Source: Ruminococcus sp.
GTDB lineage: Bacteria; Bacillota; Clostridia; Oscillospirales; Acutalibacteraceae
NCBI GenBank assembly: GCA_017458105.1
Contig: JAFTGC010000032.1
Span: 1 to 52,005, forward strand
DNA length: 52,005 nucleotides
Direction: 5' to 3'
Of the stretch, positions 43,040-51,973 are shown in pieces (positions within the stretch are counted from its first letter, which is position 1; each line of letters begins with the position of its first letter). The position numbers and the translations under genes are program-made. The notes under the pieces are model-generated. The model was not told the origin of the DNA. It made no database searches and saw only the letters and a program-made list of their open reading frames with translations.

Positions 43040-45643
43040 ATGGCAAACTATGAAATCGTAGATAGCGTAGAAGCTCTTGAAGCCAAGCTTGAACAGGTTC
43101 GTAAGGCTCAGGAAGTATTTTCAACCTACACACAGGAGCAGGTTGATAAAATCTTCAAGGCAGCAGCTTCTGCAGCTAATAAGCAGAGAATTCCGCTTGC
43201 TAAAATGGCAGTGGAAGAAACAGGTATGGGTATTGTTGAAGATAAGGTTATCAAAAACAACTACGCAGCTGAGCATATCTATAATGCTTATAAGAATGTA
43301 AAGACCTGCGGTGTTATTGAGGAAGATAAGGCTTACGGTATAACAAAAATTGCTGAGCCGATTGGCGTAATTGCAGCAGTTATTCCTACAACCAACCCTA
43401 CATCAACTGCTATCTTTAAGACACTTCTTTGCTTAAAGACAAGAAACGGTATCATCATTTCTCCACACCCAAGAGCAAAGAAATGTACAATCGCAGCTGC
43501 TAAGATTGTTCTTGAGGCTGCCGTTGCTGCAGGTGCTCCTGAGGGAATCATAGGTTGGATTGATGTTCCTTCAATCGAAATGACCAACCTTATTATGAAA
43601 GAAGCTGACACAATCCTTGCAACAGGTGGTCCCGGCATGGTTAAGGCTGCATATTCAAGCGGTAAGCCTGCTCTCGGTGTTGGTGCCGGTAACGCTTCAG
43701 CGATCATTGACTCTTCAGCTGATACTATCAATGCAGTTAACTCAATTATTCACTCTAAGACATTTGATAACGGTATGATTTGTGCAACAGAGCAGACAGT
43801 TATCGCTGACCAGGCTGTATATGATGCAGTTAAAGCAGAGTTTATCAAGAGGGGTTGTTACTTTCTCAACGAAGAAGAAAAGGATAAAATCCGTAATACA
43901 ATGCTTATCAACGGTGCACTCAATGCAAAAATCGTTGGTCAGCGTCCTGTAACTATCGCTCAGATGGCAGGATTTGAAGTTCCTGAGGATACAAAGGTTC
44001 TCATCGGTGAGGCTACAAGTACAGATACAAGCGAAGCTTTTGGTCATGAAAAGCTTACAACAATACTCGGTATGTATAAGTCTGAAAACTTTGAGGACGC
44101 ACTTAATATTGCAGAAACTCTTCTTGTTAATAACGGTGGTCTCGGTCATACAGCAGTACTTTGGGTTGACAATGTAAATGAAAGAGAAAAGCTCAATGAG
44201 TTTGCAGCAAGAATGAAGACTTGCCGTCTTATTGTAAATACACCTTCTTCACTTGGTGGTATCGGTGATCTCTACAACTTTAAGTTTGCTCCATCACTTA
44301 CACTTGGTTGCGGTTCATGGGGCGGTAACTCAGTTTCTGAGAATGTTGGCGTTAAGCACTTGATTAATATTAAGACAGTTGCAGAGAGAAGGGAAAATAT
44401 GCTTTGGTTCAGAGCACCTGAAAAGGTTTATATCAAGAAGGGTTGCCTGCCGGTAGCTCTACAGGAACTCAAGGATGTTATGAATAAGAAGAGAGTATTT
44501 ATCGTAACAGACCAGTTCCTTTACAAAAACGGTTACACAAAATGTGTTACAGATAAACTTGACGAGCTTGGCATCCAGCACTCCACATTCTTTAATGTTG
44601 CTCCGGATCCAACACTTGCTTGTGCACTTGAAGGTGTTGAACAGCTCAGAGCATTTGAGCCTGACTGTATCATCGCTATCGGTGGTGGTTCAGCAATGGA
44701 TGCTGCCAAGATCATGTGGGTTCTCTATGAGCATCCTGAAGCAGACTTTATGGATATGGCTATGCGTTTCATTGATATTCGTAAGAGAGTTTACACATTC
44801 CCTACAATGGGCGAGAAAGCATACTTTATCTGTATTCCTACATCAGCCGGTACAGGTTCTGAGGTTACACCGTTCGCAGTTATCACTGACGAAAAGACAG
44901 GTATCAAGTACCCTCTTGCTGACTATCAGCTTCTCCCTAATATGGCTATTGTTGATACAGATATGCACATGACAGCTCCTAAGGGTCTTACATCTGCATC
45001 AGGTATCGACGCACTTACACACGCACTCGAAGCATTTGCTTCCGTAATGGCAACAGATTACACAGACGGTCTTGCACTCAAGGCAGCTAAAACAATCTTT
45101 GAGTTCCTTCCAAGAGCTTACGATAACGGTCCTAACGACCCTGTAGCCAGAGAGAAGATGGCTAACGCTGCTACAATGGCAGGTATGGCATTTGCAAATG
45201 CGTTCCTCGGTGTTTGTCACTCAATGGCTCATAAGCTCGGTGCTTACCATCACCTTCCACACGGTGTTGCAAACGCATTGCTTATCAATCTTGTAATCAA
45301 GTTTAACTCTTCTGAGTGTCCTAGAAAGATGGGTACATTCTCACAGTATGACCATCCGCACACACTTGAAAGATATGCAGAGTTTGCTGAGTACCTTGGT
45401 GCTAAGGGTAAGACTGACGAGCAGAAGGTTGATAACCTTATCAAGTTAATTGATGAGCTCAAAGAAAGAGTTGGCATCAAAAAGACAATCAAGGATTACG
45501 GCATTGATGAAGAGAAGTTCCTTGAAACACTTGATCAGATGAGTGAAGACGCATTTGATGACCAGTGCACAGGTGCTAACCCAAGATTCCCACTTATCTC
45601 TGAGATTAAGGAAATGTATCTCAAGGCTTACTACGGTGAGTAA
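43040..45643 (+). CDS. adhE: Bifunctional acetaldehyde-CoA/alcohol dehydrogenase
   Basis: This 867-residue protein makes ethanol from acetyl-CoA using two NADH. The aldehyde dehydrogenase half (about 1-440) has the catalytic Cys in NGMICATEQ. The iron-dependent alcohol dehydrogenase half (about 455-867) has AIGGGSAMDAAK, PTSAGTGSEVTPFAVI and the metal-ligand His residues in CHSMAHKLGAYHHLPHG. AAGGAGAG (43027-43034) precedes the ATG. Codon use is markedly more regular than in neighbours (few rare codons), typical of a highly expressed gene. Confidence 0.98.
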   Translation: MANYEIVDSVEALEAKLEQVRKAQEVFSTYTQEQVDKIFKAAASAANKQRIPLAKMAVEETGMGIVEDKVIKNNYAAEHIYNAYKNVKTCGVIEEDKAYGITKIAEPIGVIAAVIPTTNPTSTAIFKTLLCLKTRNGIIISPHPRAKKCTIAAAKIVLEAAVAAGAPEGIIGWIDVPSIEMTNLIMKEADTILATGGPGMVKAAYSSGKPALGVGAGNASAIIDSSADTINAVNSIIHSKTFDNGMICATEQTVIADQAVYDAVKAEFIKRGCYFLNEEEKDKIRNTMLINGALNAKIVGQRPVTIAQMAGFEVPEDTKVLIGEATSTDTSEAFGHEKLTTILGMYKSENFEDALNIAETLLVNNGGLGHTAVLWVDNVNEREKLNEFAARMKTCRLIVNTPSSLGGIGDLYNFKFAPSLTLGCGSWGGNSVSENVGVKHLINIKTVAERRENMLWFRAPEKVYIKKGCLPVALQELKDVMNKKRVFIVTDQFLYKNGYTKCVTDKLDELGIQHSTFFNVAPDPTLACALEGVEQLRAFEPDCIIAIGGGSAMDAAKIMWVLYEHPEADFMDMAMRFIDIRKRVYTFPTMGEKAYFICIPTSAGTGSEVTPFAVITDEKTGIKYPLADYQLLPNMAIVDTDMHMTAPKGLTSASGIDALTHALEAFASVMATDYTDGLALKAAKTIFEFLPRAYDNGPNDPVAREKMANAATMAGMAFANAFLGVCHSMAHKLGAYHHLPHGVANALLINLVIKFNSSECPRKMGTFSQYDHPHTLERYAEFAEYLGAKGKTDEQKVDNLIKLIDELKERVGIKKTIKDYGIDEEKFLETLDQMSEDAFDDQCTGANPRFPLISEIKEMYLKAYYGE

Positions 45644-45739
45644 TCTTTAAAGGTATTACTTATAAATTTAAAATATTGAGAATGTTTAGTTTTTCTGCTT
45701 ATTAAGTTTAAGCAAATGTTTTCATAATTTTCTCATATA

Positions 45740-45800
45740 GAGCCGCAAGTAATGGCTGGTGTTTATCCGTGCTGTTAATTTGCGGCTCATATTTTATTTT
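45740..45800 (+). terminator. adhE terminator
   Basis: GAGCCGCAA (45740-45748) pairs with TTGCGGCTC (45780-45788). An inner TAATGGC/GCTGTTA stem extends it, followed by a T-rich tract. Confidence 0.75.
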
Positions 45801-46039
45801 AAATAATGTAAAAACAAACAAAAATAAACCTAAAAAACTTACAGTTTTTAGCACTTCAAAGCACTAAAATGTTTAAAATGTATAAAAATATATAAGTAAA
45901 TTGCCATACATTTATAATCATTAAAGTAAAAAACGAGAATCATTATTATTATTTTTGTATAAGTAATATTTAATAATCTCGGAATATTTGGCAAAACTGA
46001 AGAAAATGCAAAATATCCTGAAAAAATTCTCTAAATTCC

Positions 46040-46068
46040 TTGAACTTTTAACTATAGTGTGTTAGAAT
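46040..46068 (+). promoter_or_regulatory. pflB promoter
   Basis: TTGAAC (46040-46045) and TAGAAT (46063-46068) are separated by 17 bases, predicting a leader of about 140 bases. Confidence 0.75.
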
Positions 46069-46077
46069 ACAGATAAA

Positions 46078-46137
46078 GATATGAAACACCATATCTTGTT
46101 TAACAGTTACCAAAGCTGGGTGAAACCGGCTTGATAA
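46078..46137 (+). promoter_or_regulatory. Structured pflB 5' leader
   Basis: Two hairpins lie between promoter and gene: AGATATG/CATATCT (46078-46097) and AAGCTGG/CCGGCTT with loop GTGAAA (46113-46132 approximately). No T-run follows, so this is not an obvious terminator. It does not match the ZTP (pfl) riboswitch core. Confidence 0.5.
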
Positions 46138-46213
46138 TGTACAATATGTTGTGTGAGTTGTAGTGAGGTTGGAAAAGTGCTTCATTGCAAAATAAAGAGA
46201 GAGGAGACTTTTC

Positions 46214-48466
46214 ATGATCGATTTTAAACAGTGGGAAGGATTTGAAGGTGACATCTGGAAAGAAGAGGTCAATACTCGTGACTTTATCCAGAACAACTAC
46301 AAACCTTATGACGGAGATGCAGAGTTCCTTGCGGGTCCTACTGAGGCAACAGATAAGCTGTGGGGTATTCTTCAGGGCTTACAGAAAGAAGAAAGAGCTA
46401 AGGGTGGCGTGCTTGATATGGATACACACATTGTATCCACAATCACATCACACGAGCCTGGATATATCAGTGAGGAAACTAAAGCACTTGAAAAGGTAGT
46501 AGGTCTTCAAACAGATAAACCGCTCAAGAGAGCATTTATGCCTTTTGGCGGAATCAAGATGGCAGAGCAGGCTTGTGCAACTTACGGCTACACACCTGAT
46601 CCGCTTCTTCACAAGATTTTTACTGATTACAGCAGAACTCATAACCAGGGTGTATTTGACGCTTATACACCTGAGATGAAGCTCGTTCGTCATAATAAGA
46701 TTGTTACAGGTCTTCCTGACACATACGGTCGTGGTAGAATCGTAGGCGATTACAGAAGAGTTGCTCTTTACGGTATTGATTTTCTTATTGAAGAAAAGAA
46801 AAAGGATTTAGCTAATTGCGGCGACGGTACTATGACTGATGATGTCATCAGACTTAGAGAAGAAATCTCATTGCAGATTAAAGCTCTCAATGATATGAAG
46901 ATTATGGCTAAATCATACGGTTATGATATTTCATCTCCTGCAAGTGACGCTAAAGAAGCTGTTCAGTGGCTGTACTTTGGTTACCTCGCAGCTATCAAGA
47001 CACAGAACGGTGCTGCAATGAGCGTTGGTCGTGTATCAACATTCCTTGATATTTATATTCAGAGGGATCTCGACAGAGGCATCATCACAGAGTCTGATGC
47101 TCAGGAGCTTATCGACCATCTCGTTATGAAGTTCAGAATGGTTAAATTTGCTCGTATTCCGTCTTATAACCAGCTCTTCTCAGGCGACCCTGTTTGGGCT
47201 ACACTTGAAGTTGCAGGTACAGGTGTTGACGGCAGATCAATGGTAACAAAGAACGACTTCCGTTTCCTCCACACTCTTGAGAACATGGGCCCTTCACCGG
47301 AGCCAAACCTTACAGTTCTTTACACTTCAAAGCTTCCTAAGCCATTCAAGGATTATGCTGCTAAGGTTTCCATTAACACAAGCTCAGTTCAGTACGAAAA
47401 CGATGATGTTATGAAGCCTGTATGGGGCGATGACTATTCAATCTGTTGCTGTGTATCTGCAACACAGACAGGTAAAGAGATGCAGTTCTTCGGTGCAAGA
47501 GCTAACCTTGCAAAGTGTCTTCTTTACTCCATTAACGGTGGTGTTGACCTCAAGACAAGAGAGCAGGTTGGTCCGGCTTATCGTCCAATCACTTCGGAAT
47601 ACCTTGATTATGATGAGGTTATCGTAGCTTATGATAGAATGATGGATTGGCTTGCAGGTTTGTATGTAAATACACTGAACCTCATTCAGTATATGCACGA
47701 TAAGTACTACTATGAAGCTGCTGAAATGGCTCTTATTGATACAGATGTAAGAAGGACTTTCGCAACAGGTATTGCAGGTTTCTCACATGTTGTTGACTCA
47801 CTTAGTGCTATTAAGTACGCTAAAGTTAAGACTGTAAGAGATGACACAGGTATTGTTGTTGATTATATCACCGAAGGTGACTTCCCTCGTTACGGTAACG
47901 ATGATGACAGGGCAGATGAAATTGCTCGTTGGTTGCTCAAGACTTTCCTTGATAAAGTTAAAAAGCATCACACATACCGTGATTCTGAGCCTACAACTTC
48001 TATCCTTACTATCACATCAAATGTTGTTTACGGTAAGGCTACAGGTTCTATGCCTGACGGCAGAAAAGCAGGAGCTCCGCTTTCACCTGGTGCTAACCCA
48101 TCATACGGTGCAGAACAGAGTGGATTGCTCGCTTCACTTAACTCTGTTGCAAAACTGCCATATCACTGGGCTCTTGATGGTATTTCAAATACTCAGACAA
48201 TTAACCCGGATGCAATTGGTCACAACGAAGAAGAGCGTGTAACAAACCTCGTACAGGTTATGGATGGTTACTTCGATCAGGGTGCACACCATCTGAATGT
48301 AAATGTATTCGGCAGAGATAAACTCATTGATGCTATGGAACATCCAGAAAAGGAAGAGTATGCTAACTTTACAATCCGTGTATCGGGTTATGCAGTTAAG
48401 TTCATCGACCTTACAAAGGAACAGCAGCTTGATGTAATCTCCCGTACTTGCCACGCTTCACTTTAA
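46214..48466 (+). CDS. pflB: Formate C-acetyltransferase (pyruvate formate-lyase)
   Basis: This 750-residue glycyl-radical enzyme cleaves pyruvate with CoA to acetyl-CoA and formate. The active-site Cys residues are in [19 protein letters not shown] (about 410), and the glycyl radical loop is [10 protein letters not shown] near the C-terminus. The oxygen-sensitive radical is installed by the product of the next gene. GAGGAG (46200-46205) precedes the ATG. Codon use resembles adhE, suggesting high expression. Its last base is the first base of the pflA ATG. Confidence 0.98.
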   Translation: MIDFKQWEGFEGDIWKEEVNTRDFIQNNYKPYDGDAEFLAGPTEATDKLWGILQGLQKEERAKGGVLDMDTHIVSTITSHEPGYISEETKALEKVVGLQTDKPLKRAFMPFGGIKMAEQACATYGYTPDPLLHKIFTDYSRTHNQGVFDAYTPEMKLVRHNKIVTGLPDTYGRGRIVGDYRRVALYGIDFLIEEKKKDLANCGDGTMTDDVIRLREEISLQIKALNDMKIMAKSYGYDISSPASDAKEAVQWLYFGYLAAIKTQNGAAMSVGRVSTFLDIYIQRDLDRGIITESDAQELIDHLVMKFRMVKFARIPSYNQLFSGDPVWATLEVAGTGVDGRSMVTKNDFRFLHTLENMGPSPEPNLTVLYTSKLPKPFKDYAAKVSINTSSVQYENDDVMKPVWGDDYSICCCVSATQTGKEMQFFGARANLAKCLLYSINGGVDLKTREQVGPAYRPITSEYLDYDEVIVAYDRMMDWLAGLYVNTLNLIQYMHDKYYYEAAEMALIDTDVRRTFATGIAGFSHVVDSLSAIKYAKVKTVRDDTGIVVDYITEGDFPRYGNDDDRADEIARWLLKTFLDKVKKHHTYRDSEPTTSILTITSNVVYGKATGSMPDGRKAGAPLSPGANPSYGAEQSGLLASLNSVAKLPYHWALDGISNTQTINPDAIGHNEEERVTNLVQVMDGYFDQGAHHLNVNVFGRDKLIDAMEHPEKEEYANFTIRVSGYAVKFIDLTKEQQLDVISRTCHASL

Positions 48467-49221
48467 TGGCAGAGATTAATAACGAAGTTTGGGGATATGT
48501 CCATTCTCTTGAGAGTTTCGGTTCGGTTGACGGACCCGGAGTAAGGTTTGTTGTTTTCTTGCAAGGCTGTGCTATGCGTTGTCAATTTTGCCATAATCCT
48601 GAAACATGGGAGGGCAGAGGTAAACAATGGACAGCAAAGGATTTATATAACAAAGTAAAAAATTATAGGAAATACTGGGGCAAAACAGGAGGAATCACCG
48701 TCAGTGGCGGTGAGCCTCTGCTCCAGATGGGCTTTGTTACAGAATTCTTTAAGTATGCTAAACAGCAAGGAATTCATACAGCTATAGATACAGCAGGTCA
48801 ACCTTTTTCGGAAAATCCGCAATGGCTTGAACGATTTGAAAATCTTATGCAGCTTACCGATTTGGTTTTACTTGATCTCAAGGATATGGATGAAACAGCT
48901 CATAAAAAACTTACAGGTGTAAGCAATAAAAACATTTTAAAAATGGCACGATGGCTTTCCGACCATGGAAAGCCTATGTGGATAAGGCATGTTCTTGTTC
49001 CCGGTCTAACGGATAGGGAAGATGATCTCAATAGTATGCATGAGTTCATCTCCTCTTTAAAAACTGTTGAGCGTGTGGAGGTTCTTCCTTATCATACTTT
49101 GGGTTTGTTTAAATGGGATAATTTAGGAATAGATTACCCGTTAAAGGGAATTCCTTCTCCAACAGAAGAGCAAGTAGAGCGTGCTAATAAACTTCTCCAT
49201 ACTGATAAATATTCCAAATAA
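48466..49221 (+). CDS. pflA: Pyruvate formate-lyase-activating enzyme
   Basis: This 251-residue radical-SAM enzyme abstracts hydrogen from the PflB glycine. The cluster motif is CAMRCQFCHNPETW (CX3CX2C). GGITVSGGEPLLQ, DTAGQPF, LLDLKDMDETAHKKLTG and IRHVLVPGLTD are the family signatures. ATG 48466 overlaps the pflB stop (TAATG); an ATG at 48448 inside pflB is unlikely. Codon use reverts to the ordinary level, unlike pflB. Confidence 0.97.
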   Translation: MAEINNEVWGYVHSLESFGSVDGPGVRFVVFLQGCAMRCQFCHNPETWEGRGKQWTAKDLYNKVKNYRKYWGKTGGITVSGGEPLLQMGFVTEFFKYAKQQGIHTAIDTAGQPFSENPQWLERFENLMQLTDLVLLDLKDMDETAHKKLTGVSNKNILKMARWLSDHGKPMWIRHVLVPGLTDREDDLNSMHEFISSLKTVERVEVLPYHTLGLFKWDNLGIDYPLKGIPSPTEEQVERANKLLHTDKYSK

Positions 49222-49228
49222 AAAATTA

Positions 49229-49260
49229 ACAGCCGACCCTTTTGAGGATCGGCTGTTTCG
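49229..49260. terminator. Bidirectional terminator after pflA
   Basis: ACAGCCGA (49229-49236) pairs with TCGGCTGT (49249-49256), flanked by an A-rich run on the left and TTT on the right. It also ends the small Cys-rich gene on the minus strand. Confidence 0.88.
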
Positions 49261-49270
49261 CATTTAAAAA

Positions 49271-49477
49271 TTAAATTTCAAAATCTTCTTTACTGAATTT
49301 TTGCAACTGAGCAGTAGTTTCCGGAATACGCAGAGTAGGATTATATTTAAATTTTCTGCATTTTCCGTTTTTTATTTGTTTTCTTTCATTGCATATGTAT
49401 CCGCTTTGAATGTCACTTCCATTACTGCAATAACTGCAATCAGGTTTTATATTATTGCCGAATAATTTTGTTTTCAT
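49271..49477 (-). CDS. Small Cys-rich protein, conserved clostridial type
   Basis: This 68-residue hydrophilic protein has four Cys in a CSYC-X13-C-X10-C pattern (KPDCSYCSNG, GYICNER, GKCRKFKYNP), which suggests a small zinc or iron site. The C-terminal KFKYNPTLRIPETTAQLQKFSKEDFEI is characteristic, and I recall similar unnamed proteins in many Clostridia. The start at 49477 has GGTGATG upstream. It has its own terminator, and divergent pgeF shares the promoter region. Confidence 0.82.
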   Translation of the reverse strand: MKTKLFGNNIKPDCSYCSNGSDIQSGYICNERKQIKNGKCRKFKYNPTLRIPETTAQLQKFSKEDFEI

Positions 49478-49518
49478 AATTTCATCACCATTTCTATTAT
49501 AAACAATTTTCTCACCAC

Positions 49519-49547
49519 TTGCAAGTGTTAATAATATATTGTAAAAT
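49519..49547 (+). promoter_or_regulatory. pgeF promoter
   Basis: TTGCAA (49519-49524) and TAAAAT (49542-49547) are 17 bases apart, giving a very short leader of about 12 bases that still contains GGGTGAT. Confidence 0.7.
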
Positions 49548-49564
49548 ATAAATGGGTGATAAAT

Positions 49565-50395
49565 TTGAAAATTAACAGCAAAACAATGAAGTTAAATGAA
49601 AATATGGGTGTGCCATACCTTACTTACAACCGTCTTTCTGAAATTCCGTTTATACATCACGCTTTTTCTACAAAGCATGGCGGTGTTTCAAAATGGGAAT
49701 GGACATCAATGAATTTTGCATTTTCACGGGGTGACAAATCTGAAAATGTAATAGAAAATTATAAGATATTCAGTAAAGCAGCAGGTTTTGATTATAACAC
49801 TCTTGTTACTTCAAGTCAGGATCACAATACTTTCGTTCGTCCGGTTACTTCCAATGAATATGGGATAGGAATATGGAAAGAAAAAGACATACTTTCTGTT
49901 GATGCTCTGATTACCAATGAACCAAATGTTACATTGGTAACTCATTATGCTGACTGTACGCCACTTTTCTTTGTCGATGTTAAGCAAAAGGCAATTGGTC
50001 TTGCACATGCAGGCTGGAGAGGTACCGTCGGCAGAATAGGTGAAAAAGTCATAAAAAAAATGACTGAACTTTATTCTACAAATCCGTCAGATGTTATTGT
50101 TTGCATAGGTCCTGCTATTTCAGCTTGTTGTTATGAGGTTGATAGAGATTGTGCTGATAATTTTTATGCACTTACCGATCTTGATGTTTCAGCTTTTGTA
50201 TTTCCGAAAAATGGTAAAAAATATATGCTTGACCTGCTCGAAGCAAACAAACAAATTGTTATTAATTCGGGTGTTCTTGAAGAAAACATTGTAAAAAGTG
50301 ATTTGTGTACAAAATGCAACTCAGATTTATTGTGGAGTCATAGAGCAACAAACGGAAAAAGAGGAACTATGTGTGCGTTTATGTGCATTAAATAA
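49565..50395 (+). CDS. pgeF: Peptidoglycan editing factor PgeF (laccase domain, YfiH family)
   Basis: This 276-residue protein of the multicopper-oxidase-like DUF152 family removes wrongly incorporated residues from cell wall precursors in E. coli. HAFSTKHGGVS, YADCTPLFF and HAGWRGTVGRI hold the metal-binding Cys and His. CIGPAISACCYEV and HRATNGKRGTMCAFM are further signatures. TTG 49565 is the likely start, just after GGGTGAT (49554-49560); GTG 49556 lies inside that site. The RluA-type gene follows by nine bases. Confidence 0.92.
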   Translation: MKINSKTMKLNENMGVPYLTYNRLSEIPFIHHAFSTKHGGVSKWEWTSMNFAFSRGDKSENVIENYKIFSKAAGFDYNTLVTSSQDHNTFVRPVTSNEYGIGIWKEKDILSVDALITNEPNVTLVTHYADCTPLFFVDVKQKAIGLAHAGWRGTVGRIGEKVIKKMTELYSTNPSDVIVCIGPAISACCYEVDRDCADNFYALTDLDVSAFVFPKNGKKYMLDLLEANKQIVINSGVLEENIVKSDLCTKCNSDLLWSHRATNGKRGTMCAFMCIK

Positions 50396-50404
50396 GGGTA
50401 CGAT

Positions 50405-51373
50405 ATGAGAGAATTGTTAATAGAAAAAAATGATTCCGGGCAAAGATTAGATAAATTTTTACAAAAGAAATTTAAAACAATGCCCAAGTCAATGATGTAT
50501 ATGTATATTCGAAAAAAATGTATAAAGGTAAACGGAAAAAAATCAGTTCCACAGGTTATGCTTAATCAGGGAGATTTACTTACATTTTATATAAAAGATG
50601 AATTTTTTGAAAATTCCGATAATTCCGAAAATTATGATTTTTTAAAAGCTCCTATAAAGTTCGATATAATATACGAGGACGAAAACTTACTTCTCATTGA
50701 TAAAAAACCCGGTTTGATTGTTCACCAAGACAGTAGTTATCATTTTGATTGCTTGCTTACAAGAGTGCAGCATTATCTTTTCGATAAAAATGAGTACAAT
50801 CCTAAGAAAGAAAATTCCTTTGCTCCTGCACTTGTCAATCGTATAGACCGCAACACGGGTGGAATAGTGATAGTAGCAAAAAATTCTGAGGCATTGAGGA
50901 TTTTAAATTATAAAGTTAAGAACAGAGAGCTTGAAAAAATCTACCTATGCTTGCTGATTAATGAACCTAAAAAGAAATCCGATACACTTCACGGTTATAT
51001 AATAAAAGATGAAAGCAGAAATAAGGTAACAGTGTTAAAAAATCAAGTGAATGGTAGTAAGGAAATACTAACAAAATATAAGGTATTAGGGACGAAAAAA
51101 CATCTTACGCTCTGTGAAGTTGAGCTTCTCACCGGAAGGACTCACCAAATACGTGCTCATTTTTCTTCAATCGGATGTCCTCTGTTGGGTGATAATAAGT
51201 ACGGCGATAAAAAATTAAATCAAAAATACCATCTCAACAGACAGTGTCTTTACAGCTATAAACTTAAATTTAACTTTACTACAGAAAGTGGTTCACTGAC
51301 ATATTTAAACGGAAAAGAATTTGCAGCCGATAACATTGATTTTATGAAATATTATCAGGTATTCACTGATTAA
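50405..51373 (+). CDS. RluA-family pseudouridine synthase (RluC/RluD-like)
   Basis: This 322-residue protein has an S4 RNA-binding domain (about 12-65, GQRLDKFLQKKF) and a pseudouridine synthase domain. The catalytic motif is VNRIDRNTGGIVIVAKN, and LTGRTHQIRAHFSSIGCPLLGDNKYG is the second signature. KIYLCLLINEPK is also typical. The target is probably 23S rRNA, but this is not shown. It lies in one unit with pgeF. Confidence 0.93.
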   Translation: MRELLIEKNDSGQRLDKFLQKKFKTMPKSMMYMYIRKKCIKVNGKKSVPQVMLNQGDLLTFYIKDEFFENSDNSENYDFLKAPIKFDIIYEDENLLLIDKKPGLIVHQDSSYHFDCLLTRVQHYLFDKNEYNPKKENSFAPALVNRIDRNTGGIVIVAKNSEALRILNYKVKNRELEKIYLCLLINEPKKKSDTLHGYIIKDESRNKVTVLKNQVNGSKEILTKYKVLGTKKHLTLCEVELLTGRTHQIRAHFSSIGCPLLGDNKYGDKKLNQKYHLNRQCLYSYKLKFNFTTESGSLTYLNGKEFAADNIDFMKYYQVFTD

Positions 51374-51468
51374 AATGTTTTTGTAAACAGTTTGAGTAGT
51401 GATTTAATCAGATGTTTCCTAAGTAACACTTTTTGCTTGATAGCGTATTATATACAAGGGGTGATCAA

Positions 51469-51612
51469 GTGAGGTGCTGTCGATTACAGCGTAGAACAGG
51501 TATCAGCTTCGGTGTTGGACTTTTGTTGGCTACAATTTGTCCAAATAATGTCCTTACGGTTTGTTGTGCCATAGTAATCATCCTTTTATCATTTATGCTA
51601 TGCAGGAGGTAG
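51469..51612 (+). CDS. 47-residue membrane protein upstream of spoVM
   Basis: A GTG at 51469 preceded by AGGGGTGAT (51457-51465) opens a frame starting MRCCRLQRRTG and ending MLCRR. Two hydrophobic stretches (about 12-24 with glycines, and 28-45) are joined by CPNN, giving a helical hairpin with basic ends and six Cys. The AGGAGG that serves spoVM codes for its last two Arg, so the two genes are tightly coupled. I do not recognise the family. Confidence 0.6.
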   Translation: MRCCRLQRRTGISFGVGLLLATICPNNVLTVCCAIVIILLSFMLCRR

Positions 51613-51614
51613 CT

Positions 51615-51707
51615 ATGAAGGTAATTGTTATTCAAAATCCAAGATTTATTAGCCCGATACTCCGAAAGTGGTACGGAATCAAAAAGGAGAGTCCCCAACA
51701 AACATAA
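51615..51707 (+). CDS. spoVM: Stage V sporulation protein M
   Basis: This 30-residue protein starts MKVIVIQNPRFISPILRKWYGIKK when read from ATG 51615. It aligns without gaps to B. subtilis SpoVM (26 residues), sharing Met1-Lys2, Ile6, Pro9, Phe11, Ile15, Arg17 and Gly21 with a basic residue at 10. SpoVM is an amphipathic helix that recognises the curved forespore membrane and anchors the SpoIVA coat basement. An AGGAGG lies six bases upstream. The C-terminal tail ESPQQT is longer than usual. Confidence 0.85.
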   Translation: MKVIVIQNPRFISPILRKWYGIKKESPQQT

Positions 51708-51753
51708 TCAACATCACAAACATAATAAACCGCCAAAGCGATAAATAATGACC

Positions 51754-51801
51754 CGACCCCCGAAAGTTAGAATAAAACCTAACTTTCGGGGGTCGATTTT
51801 T
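51754..51801 (+). terminator. Terminator after spoVM
   Basis: A perfect 17-bp stem (51754-51770 with 51779-51795) and an 8-base loop are followed by ATTTTTC. Confidence 0.95.
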
Positions 51802-51879
51802 CAATATATAGAATGTTTTTGTGGCATTGTTTTAAATCAATATTAAAGTAATATTCAAAGGAAACAGAGCTTGTAAAAT

Positions 51880-51937
51880 AAAGTGTGTAAGTTAGAAAAA
51901 TAGCTTGCACACTTTTTGCATTTTCAGCTAAGTGTGC
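51880..51937. repeat. Three inverted copies of an AAGTGTG motif
   Basis: AAAGTGTGTAAGTTA (51880-51894) pairs with TAGCTTGCACACTTT (51901-51915) around GAAAAA, with two G-U pairs. The latter also pairs with AAGTGTGC (51930-51937). The three copies lie before and within a promoter. Confidence 0.75.
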
Positions 51938-51943
51938 TACAAT
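51916..51943 (+). promoter_or_regulatory. Promoter of the right-edge gene
   Basis: TTGCAT (51916-51921) and TACAAT (51938-51943) are 16 bases apart, about 30 bases before the ATG at 51974. Confidence 0.65.
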
Positions 51944-51973
51944 GAAAGAAATGACAGAAAAGGAATGAACGCA

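Larger units (their letters stand above)
45644..46213. other. 570-bp regulatory region between adhE and pflB
   Basis: No gene is visible. It holds the adhE terminator (45740-45800), a long AT-rich stretch with a Fur-box-like 15-mer at 45934-45948 (11 of 14 matches to the 7-1-7 model), and a large imperfect hairpin (45934-45981). The pflB promoter (46040-46068) and a leader of about 140 bases with at least two hairpins follow. Confidence 0.7.

Noticed and set aside
43742-44149. 135-codon minus-strand open frame inside adhE
   Set aside because: It is a shadow caused by the strong codon bias of adhE; the sense frame is unambiguous.
45934-45948. Fur box upstream of pflB
   Set aside because: Eleven of 14 matches in a very AT-rich stretch is close to what chance gives, and pflB is not a usual iron-regulated gene. 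It is kept only as a note in the region entry.
46113-46132. T-box-like GGGTGAAACCG in the pflB leader
   Set aside because: Only the short core resembles AGGGTGGNACCGCG. There is no Stem I, specifier loop or competing terminator, and the segment forms a simple local hairpin.
46075-46213. ZTP (pfl motif) riboswitch before pflB
   Set aside because: The conserved 3' hairpin core of that riboswitch (CUGGGC type, preceded by CCG) is not found in the leader.
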